DNA from: CAYWTX01 sp964461295
GTDB lineage: Bacteria; Planctomycetota; Phycisphaerae; SM23-33
DNA length: 11,631 bases
NCBI GenBank assembly: GCA_964461295.1
Contig: CAYWTX010000105.1
Coordinates: forward strand, 1-11,631
Direction: 5' to 3'
In this document: positions 6,985 to 11,631 of the stretch, in pieces
Layout of the letters: every line of letters starts with the position of its first letter
Position numbering within the stretch: position 1 is the stretch's first letter
Notes under the pieces: generated by a model
Seen by the model: the letters and a program-made list of their open reading frames with translations, nothing else
The model's database searches: none
What the model was told of the DNA's origin: nothing
Program-made: the position numbers and the translations under genes

Positions 6985-7505
6985 AGTTCCACCCCTTTCT
7001 GGGCCGCCCGGCCGATCTGCATCCCGTGCTTCACGCAGCGCATCTCCGTCACCGTGTCGGCCAGTGCGATCATCGCATCCGTCGCGCCGCGCCCGGTGAG
7101 CGCCAGCACCATCCCCGGCCGGGCCGACCGCATCAGCGCCAGCACGTCGGCCTCCTCCAGAAGCCCGCTCGCCGCGGCCAGGCAGACCTCATCCAGCACG
7201 AGCAGGTCGCACGGGCCCTTTTGTGCAAGTTCGCCGGCCAATCGCAGGCCCTTCCGGGCCGCCTCGCTGTGCCGCGCCCACCGCGGGGCGTCGCGCGGGG
7301 GCAGGAAGCCCAGCCCCGCCTGGTGCAGGTCGATGCCCGCCTGGCGAGCGGCCGACGCTTCGCCGATGTCCGAGTTGCCCTTGATGAACTGGATGACCGC
7401 GACCGTCATTCCGTGGCCGCGGGCGCGCAAGGCCATGCCCAGGGCCGCCGTCGTCTTGCCCTTGCCCTCGCCGGTGAAGATCAGGATTCGCGCCCGGTCG
7501 GTCAT
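6981..7505 (-). CDS. cobO: Corrinoid adenosyltransferase (CobO/BtuR family)
   Basis: The 174-residue cytoplasmic enzyme transfers the 5'-deoxyadenosyl group of ATP to reduced Co(I) corrinoid, forming the upper ligand. It shows the family's unusual P-loop GEGKGKTTAALG (12-23), then VAVIQFIKG (35-43), the Walker B-like LLVLDEV (101-107), LTGRGA (136-141) and the closing MRCVKHGMQIGRAAQKGVE, as in CobO/CobA proteins. Length is normal. The ATG at 7505 overlaps the cbiB stop (ATGA) and has a good Shine-Dalgarno, GGAGG, five bases upstream. Its place between cbiB and cbiA suits a role in de novo synthesis, and it could also adenosylate corrinoids brought in by the BtuFCD importer. It is not related to the PduO or EutT type. 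Confidence 0.95.
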   Translation of the reverse strand: MTDRARILIFTGEGKGKTTAALGMALRARGHGMTVAVIQFIKGNSDIGEASAARQAGIDLHQAGLGFLPPRDAPRWARHSEAARKGLRLAGELAQKGPCDLLVLDEVCLAAASGLLEEADVLALMRSARPGMVLALTGRGATDAMIALADTVTEMRCVKHGMQIGRAAQKGVEL

Positions 7506-8485
7506 GACGCCCTCCAGGCCCGCGCCAGTTCGGCCGCGCCGAGCCGCACCGCCAGTCCGCCGGCCAGGAACAGGCCCGCCGAGACGAACATCAGGGCGTT
7601 GGCCCAGCGGATGTGCCGCGGCGCCAGCGGGACAATCGCCTCCCCGATGGTGGGCTTGGCCAGCCGCTCGCCGCCGTAGTAGTTCACTCCGCCCAGTTGC
7701 ACGCCCAGCGCGCCGGCCATCGCGGCCTCGGGCAGGCCGGCGTTGGGGCTTTCGTGCTTGCGCCCGTCGCGAAGCAGCGTGCGAAGGGCCCCCATCGCCC
7801 GCCGCCCCGTCAGGCCCGCCGCCAGGGCGATCAGCGGCGCCGTCACCCGGGCGGGAATGTAGTTGGCCGCGTCATCGATGCGGGCCGACGCCCATCCGAA
7901 ATGCCGGTAGCGGTCGTCCTTGTGGCCGAAGGTCGAGTCCAGCGTGTTGATCGCCCGGTACACGATCGCCCCCACCGGCCCGGCCACAAGGGCAAACAGC
8001 AGCGGCGCGGTCACGCCATCGACGGTGCTCTCGGCCACGCTCTCCACGGCCGCCCGCGTGACGCCCGCCTCGTCGAGGTCCCCGGTGTCCCGGCCGACAA
8101 TCATCGCGACCTTGCGTCGGGCCTCGGCCAGGTCGCCTCGCTCCAGCGGACGGGCCACGGCCAGGCTGTGCTTGGCAAGGTCGCGAGCGGCGATCGTGCT
8201 GTAGAGGACCACCACCCCCACCAGGTCGCCCGCCAGCGGATGCGCCAGGGCCGCCGCCGCGATGGCCCCCCACGCCGCGGCACCCGCCGCCGCATACGTC
8301 AGCAGGGCCGTCACCAGCCCCGCCAGACGCAGGCCCAGCGGGCTCGACGGAAACGCCCGCCGCGCCGCACGCTCCAGCAACTTCGCCAGCGCGCCGATCC
8401 CGCGCACCGGATGCGGCAGCCGGCGGGGATCGCCCACGACCGCGTCCAGCAGGACGGCCAGCAGGATTTGTGCTTCCAGCGGCAT
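7502..8485 (-). CDS. cbiB: Adenosylcobinamide-phosphate synthase (CbiB/CobD-type membrane protein)
   Basis: This 327-residue integral membrane protein joins aminopropanol (or its phosphate) to adenosylcobyric acid, giving adenosylcobinamide (phosphate). Landmarks are GDPRRLPHPVRGIG (18-31) after the first hydrophobic segment, ESVAESTVDGV (148-158), the conserved block at 182-213 (key parts DRYRHFGWASARIDD and NYIPAR), and HESPNAGLPEAAMAGALG (244-261) followed by LGGVNYYGG. Hydrophobic stretches occur at about 52-103, 160-178, 215-225 and 297-315. Length is typical. ATG at 8485 shares one base with the previous stop (TGATG); the GTG one codon upstream would give a GTGA overlap and is also possible. 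No clear Shine-Dalgarno precedes either, so translation probably depends on coupling to the fusion gene. Do not confuse this protein with the decarboxylase also called CobD. Confidence 0.94.
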   Translation of the reverse strand: MPLEAQILLAVLLDAVVGDPRRLPHPVRGIGALAKLLERAARRAFPSSPLGLRLAGLVTALLTYAAAGAAAWGAIAAAALAHPLAGDLVGVVVLYSTIAARDLAKHSLAVARPLERGDLAEARRKVAMIVGRDTGDLDEAGVTRAAVESVAESTVDGVTAPLLFALVAGPVGAIVYRAINTLDSTFGHKDDRYRHFGWASARIDDAANYIPARVTAPLIALAAGLTGRRAMGALRTLLRDGRKHESPNAGLPEAAMAGALGVQLGGVNYYGGERLAKPTIGEAIVPLAPRHIRWANALMFVSAGLFLAGGLAVRLGAAELARAWRAS

Positions 8486-11061
8486 CACAAGCCCATGATC
8501 CGGTAGATCGCTTCCATGTCCAGGCTTCGCCGCACCACGTCGGCCAGGCGATCCAGCGCCGGCTCGATGTCGTAGTGCGACCCGGCCCCACCCAGCGGCG
8601 ACAAGCCCTTCCGCACCCGCAGGCCGTCCACGAACCAACGGCGGAAACCGTCGGCGTCGAACAGCCCGTGCAGGTACGCGCCCCACACGCGGGCATCGGT
8701 TCGCCCGGCGCCGGCGCCCGCGCCGTCCCGGCCGACCAGCACGGCCTCCAGGCCCGCCGCGCCCGAGACGTCCGTCACGCCGTGGTGAATCTCGTAGCCG
8801 GCGACTTCCATGCCCGAAGCGCGGTGCGTCGCCCGCGCCCGCGTCAGCGTCTTCTCCGCCGCCAGCGTCGTCCGCACGTCGAGCAGGCCCAGGCCGTCGT
8901 CGCCGCCGTCGGCCGACTCGATGCGCCGCGGATCGGAGATCCGCCGTCCGAGCATCTGAAAGCCCGCGCAGATGCCGACGATCTCCGTCCGTCCCGCCGC
9001 GGCCAACTCCAGTATCCGCCCCGCCAGCCCGCTGTTCCGCAGATACGCCAGGTCGCTCAGCGTGTTCTTGCTGCCGGGCAGAATGACCGCGTCGGGCGCC
9101 CGCAGGTCCTCCAGCCGCCGCACGATCCGCACGTGCACGTCGGCCTCGCCCGACAGCGCGTCAAAGTCCGTGAAGTTGCTGATGTGCGGCAGGTCGATGA
9201 CGGCGATCTCGATCGGCCGCGCGGCGCCGCAATCGATGGCGCCGCTCTTGAACTCCACGCTGTCCTCCTGGGGGATTCCCAGCGAGTGCAGGTACGGCAC
9301 GACGCCGAGGACCGGCTTGCCGGTCCGAGCCAGCACGTACTCGTGTGCGTCGCCCAGCAGACCCGCGTCGCCGCGGAAGCGGTTGACGACCCACCCGGCC
9401 AGCAGGCGGCGTTCCCAGCCATCCAGCGTCTCGAACGTGCCCACGAACGACGCGTAGACGCCGCCGCGGTCGATGTCGCCGACGACCAGCACGGGCGACC
9501 CGGCGTGCCGGGCCATCGGCATGTTGACAATGTCGTGGCTCTTGAGGTTCACCTCGCCCGGCGACCCGGCCCCCTCCAGCACGATGGCGTCGAACTCCGC
9601 CGCCAGCGAGTCGTAACACGCCTTCGCCTCGGCGAAGGCCCGCGGCTTGTAGCGGACGTACTCGCCCACGCGCATGTTCCCCACGGGCTTGCCGCGCACG
9701 ATCACCTGGCTGCCCGTGTCGCTGTTGGGCTTCAGCAGGATCGGGTTCATCCGCACGTCCGGCTCCAGCCGGCAGGCCTGCGCCTGCACGACCTGCGCGC
9801 GGCCCATCTCGCCGCCATCGGCCGTCACGAACGAATTCAGCGACATGTTCTGCGACTTGAACGGCGCCACCCGCACGCCGTCCTGGAGCAGGATGCGGCA
9901 CAGGGCGGCCGTCAGAACGCTCTTGCCCGCGTTGGAACTGGTGCCCTGGAACATGATCGCCGGCGTGCGGCGGCGCGCCGCCGCCCGCGGCGCGCCGCCC
10001 AACGCCTCGCCCAGCGCCTCCAGCAGGCGGGCGTTCTCCTCGGCCGGGCGAACCGCCACGCGGAAGAACCGCCCGTCGAGGCCCGGGTAGTTGTCGCACA
10101 GGCGAATCGCGATTCGCCGCCGCAGCAATGCCTCGGCCAGGGCCGCCGCGTCCATGCCCGCCCGGTTGAGGCGCACCAACAGGAAGTTGGCCGCCCCGGG
10201 ATACACGTACAGCCCCGGCAGTTGAGACAAGCCCCGCGCCAGCGACTCCCGCAGTTCCCGCGCCGCCTCCCGGGTGCGAGTAACGTACCCCTCGTCGGCC
10301 AGTATCGCCGCCCCCGCCGCCTGCGCCAGCGTGTTGACCGACCACGGCGGCACCTGGCGGCGCACCGCATCGGCCACGCCGGCCGCCGCCGCCGCGAAGC
10401 CCAGCCGCAGCCCGGGAATCGCGTAGAACTTCGTCAGCGACCGGAGCACGATGACGTTGGCCGGCAGATCGCCGCCGCCCAGCGGCGCGTCGTAACCGTC
10501 CATGAAATCGGCGAACGCCTCGTCCACCACGAACATCGTGCCCGCCCGCTCGGCCGCCAGCCGCCGCAACTCGCCCACGTCCAGCGCCAGCCCCGTCGGA
10601 TTGTTGGGCTGGCCGAGAAAGACCAACTCGCCCCCGCGCAAAGCCGCGCCGACCTCGGCGAAGTCCACCGCGTAGCCGCGCTCCTCCCGCAAACCCACCG
10701 GCTCCACGTCCAGCCCCGCCAACTCGGCCGCCGCCGCGTAGTCGGCATAGCTCGGCACCGGCACGACGGCCCGCGACGCCTTCACCGCCCGCGCCACGGC
10801 GTACAGCAGTTCGGTCGATCCGTTGCCCACCACCACCTGCCCGGCCGCGACACCGTAGCGCCGGGCAATCGCCGCCGTGAGGGCCTTCGCCTCGATGTCG
10901 GGATAGTGCTCCAGGTCGTCGATGGCGCGGGCCAGCGCCGAGCGAAGAACCGCCGGCGGCCCCAGCGGGTTGATGTTGGCGCTGAAATCGAGGATCTCCC
11001 CGACCTCGCAGCCGGCCCTCTCGGCCAGACCTCGAATGTGTCCGCCATGTCCGCCGGTCAT
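8485..11061 (-). CDS. cobD-cbiP: Fusion: L-threonine-O-3-phosphate decarboxylase (CobD) and cobyric acid synthase (CbiP/CobQ)
   Basis: One uninterrupted 858-residue frame carries two complete enzymes. Residues 1 to about 360 are a PLP-dependent fold-type I decarboxylase: ANINPLGPP (28-36), NGSTELLY (80-87), QPNNPTG (151-157), VVDEAF (178-183) and the PLP lysine Lys211 in SLTKFYAIPGLRLGF. It makes (R)-1-amino-2-propanol phosphate from threonine phosphate. A linker of about 10 residues rich in Ala and Arg follows. Residues 370-858 are cobyric acid synthase: P-loop FQGTSSNAGKS (371-381), FKSQNMSLNS, MNPILLKPNSDTGSQ, VLEGAGSPGE and DIDRGGV, then a glutaminase with Cys698 in GICAGFQML and His798 in YLHGLFD. 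It amidates side chains b, d, e and g. Both halves have normal lengths. The start (ATG 11061, GAGGTG upstream, ATGA overlap with cobS) was chosen because it begins the CobD domain. The product then feeds CbiB, the next gene. Confidence 0.95.
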   Translation of the reverse strand: MTGGHGGHIRGLAERAGCEVGEILDFSANINPLGPPAVLRSALARAIDDLEHYPDIEAKALTAAIARRYGVAAGQVVVGNGSTELLYAVARAVKASRAVVPVPSYADYAAAAELAGLDVEPVGLREERGYAVDFAEVGAALRGGELVFLGQPNNPTGLALDVGELRRLAAERAGTMFVVDEAFADFMDGYDAPLGGGDLPANVIVLRSLTKFYAIPGLRLGFAAAAAGVADAVRRQVPPWSVNTLAQAAGAAILADEGYVTRTREAARELRESLARGLSQLPGLYVYPGAANFLLVRLNRAGMDAAALAEALLRRRIAIRLCDNYPGLDGRFFRVAVRPAEENARLLEALGEALGGAPRAAARRRTPAIMFQGTSSNAGKSVLTAALCRILLQDGVRVAPFKSQNMSLNSFVTADGGEMGRAQVVQAQACRLEPDVRMNPILLKPNSDTGSQVIVRGKPVGNMRVGEYVRYKPRAFAEAKACYDSLAAEFDAIVLEGAGSPGEVNLKSHDIVNMPMARHAGSPVLVVGDIDRGGVYASFVGTFETLDGWERRLLAGWVVNRFRGDAGLLGDAHEYVLARTGKPVLGVVPYLHSLGIPQEDSVEFKSGAIDCGAARPIEIAVIDLPHISNFTDFDALSGEADVHVRIVRRLEDLRAPDAVILPGSKNTLSDLAYLRNSGLAGRILELAAAGRTEIVGICAGFQMLGRRISDPRRIESADGGDDGLGLLDVRTTLAAEKTLTRARATHRASGMEVAGYEIHHGVTDVSGAAGLEAVLVGRDGAGAGAGRTDARVWGAYLHGLFDADGFRRWFVDGLRVRKGLSPLGGAGSHYDIEPALDRLADVVRRSLDMEAIYRIMGL

Positions 11062-11631
11062 GTCAGCCACCTCGCCGGTTCCAGCGGCCAGGCCGCCAGC
11101 ATCACGGCAGGCACAAGTTCGACCAGTTCGCACGCGGCCCCGAACGTGTCGCCCGTGGCGCCGCCGATCTTGCGGTGGAAGTACGCCGCCAGGAGCGCCG
11201 CGCCCGCCAGGCACGCCCCCGCCAGCGCCAGCCCCGCCCAGCCGAACGCCGCCGCGCACGGGCCCGCCAGCACCACCCCGGCCAGCACCGCCGGAAACGC
11301 CGCCCGTCGCCGGCAGAAAACCTTGCCCAGGCCCTCCGGCCGAGCGTAGCGCAGCATCGCCATCTGTACGACGATCGCGCATCGCCCCGCCAGCGGACAC
11401 AGCGCCGCCGCGATCCAGAACCGCTCCGCCCGCACCGACGCCAGGGCCGCGAACTTCACCATCAGCACGGCCGCGACCGCAATCACGCCCATCGCGCCGA
11501 CGTGGCTGTCCTTCATGATCTCCAGGATGCGCTCCCGCGGGCGGCCGCTCAGCATCCCGTCGGCCGAGTCGCTCAGGCCGTCCATGTGCAGCGCGCCCGA
11601 GAACGCCAGCATCGCCACCACGACCACGGCG
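11058..11631 (-). CDS. cobS: Adenosylcobinamide-GDP ribazoletransferase (cobalamin 5'-phosphate synthase), 5' partial
   Basis: The frame is open from the right window edge to the TGA at 11060-11058, giving about 190 residues of a protein usually near 250. Its N-terminus lies beyond the window, so the GTG at 11627 is an internal codon, not the start. This membrane enzyme joins GDP-activated adenosylcobinamide to alpha-ribazole (phosphate), closing the nucleotide loop. The acidic metal-binding motif HMDGLSDSADG is present, followed by RERILEIMKDSHVGAMGVIA, and near the end KIGGATGDTFGAACELVE, all typical of CobS. Several hydrophobic helices are visible between these motifs. The stop overlaps the cobD-cbiP start by 4 nt (ATGA). 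The gene is cut by the window, not broken. Confidence 0.95.
   Translation of the reverse strand, partial: AVVVVAMLAFSGALHMDGLSDSADGMLSGRPRERILEIMKDSHVGAMGVIAVAAVLMVKFAALASVRAERFWIAAALCPLAGRCAIVVQMAMLRYARPEGLGKVFCRRRAAFPAVLAGVVLAGPCAAAFGWAGLALAGACLAGAALLAAYFHRKIGGATGDTFGAACELVELVPAVMLAAWPLEPARWLT

Noticed and set aside
8470..11349. A 959-codon open frame on the plus strand opposite cobD-cbiP
   Set aside because: It is antisense to a gene with every catalytic motif of two enzymes. Its translation is dominated by Arg, His, Gln, Ala and Pro without any recognisable domain. Long antisense frames are expected in such GC-rich DNA.
11058..11627. Reading cobS as a complete 189-residue protein starting at the GTG at 11627
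   Set aside because: The frame stays open to the window edge, and the DGLSDSADG motif would be too close to the N-terminus compared with full-length CobS. The gene is cut by the window.

Overview
This is an 11.6 kb stretch of high-GC bacterial DNA holding a corrinoid (vitamin B12) locus. Nine genes lie on the minus strand. Opposite them is one partial plus-strand gene that ends head-on against them. Likely source, by inference: an anaerobic or facultative member of the Planctomycetota (perhaps Phycisphaerae-like) or a related PVC lineage. The grounds are the pseudopilin with a C-terminal H-X9-DG motif, a family expanded in that group, the very high GC, and the RACo-type corrinoid activase. 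Sequence alone does not fix the taxon.

Layout. Positions 1-1752 (plus) encode the bulk of a RACo-like protein: an N-terminal 2Fe-2S ferredoxin domain and an ASKHA ATPase domain. These proteins reduce inactive Co(II) corrinoid back to Co(I) in methyltransferase systems. Its first few dozen residues lie left of the window. Positions 1753-1978 are the only intergenic gap, with small GC-rich hairpins but no strong terminator. From the right edge, reading leftward, come cobS (5' end cut by the window), a cobD-cbiP fusion, cbiB, cobO, cbiA, btuF, btuC, btuD and a prepilin-like gene. The first eight of these nine genes are almost certainly one operon: each junction overlaps by 1-4 nt (ATGA, GTGA or TGATG) or has a 2-nt gap, and nearly all starts have a GA-rich Shine-Dalgarno inside the preceding gene. 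The ninth, the pseudopilin, overlaps btuD by 7 nt.

How the genes work together. CbiA amidates the a and c side chains of the corrin ring. CobO adenosylates cobalt. The CbiP half of the fusion amidates the four remaining carboxylates to cobyric acid. The CobD half makes (R)-1-amino-2-propanol phosphate, and CbiB attaches it to give adenosylcobinamide (phosphate). CobS joins the activated cobinamide to the lower-ligand riboside. BtuF, BtuC and BtuD form a class-III ABC importer that would bring in external corrinoids at the same late part of the pathway. With RACo next door, the region looks like supply (synthesis and salvage) plus upkeep (reactivation) of corrinoid cofactor. No ring-building genes (cbiK/L/H and so on), cobU/cobY, cobT or cobalamin riboswitch are visible. 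A riboswitch would be expected beyond the right edge.

Most notable points: the CobD-CbiP two-enzyme fusion with both halves full length; a hairpin-rich, disordered insertion between the two catalytic domains of CbiA; and a cysteine-rich pseudopilin-like gene overlapping the end of the B12 transport operon. I saw no previously undescribed defence or mobile system here.
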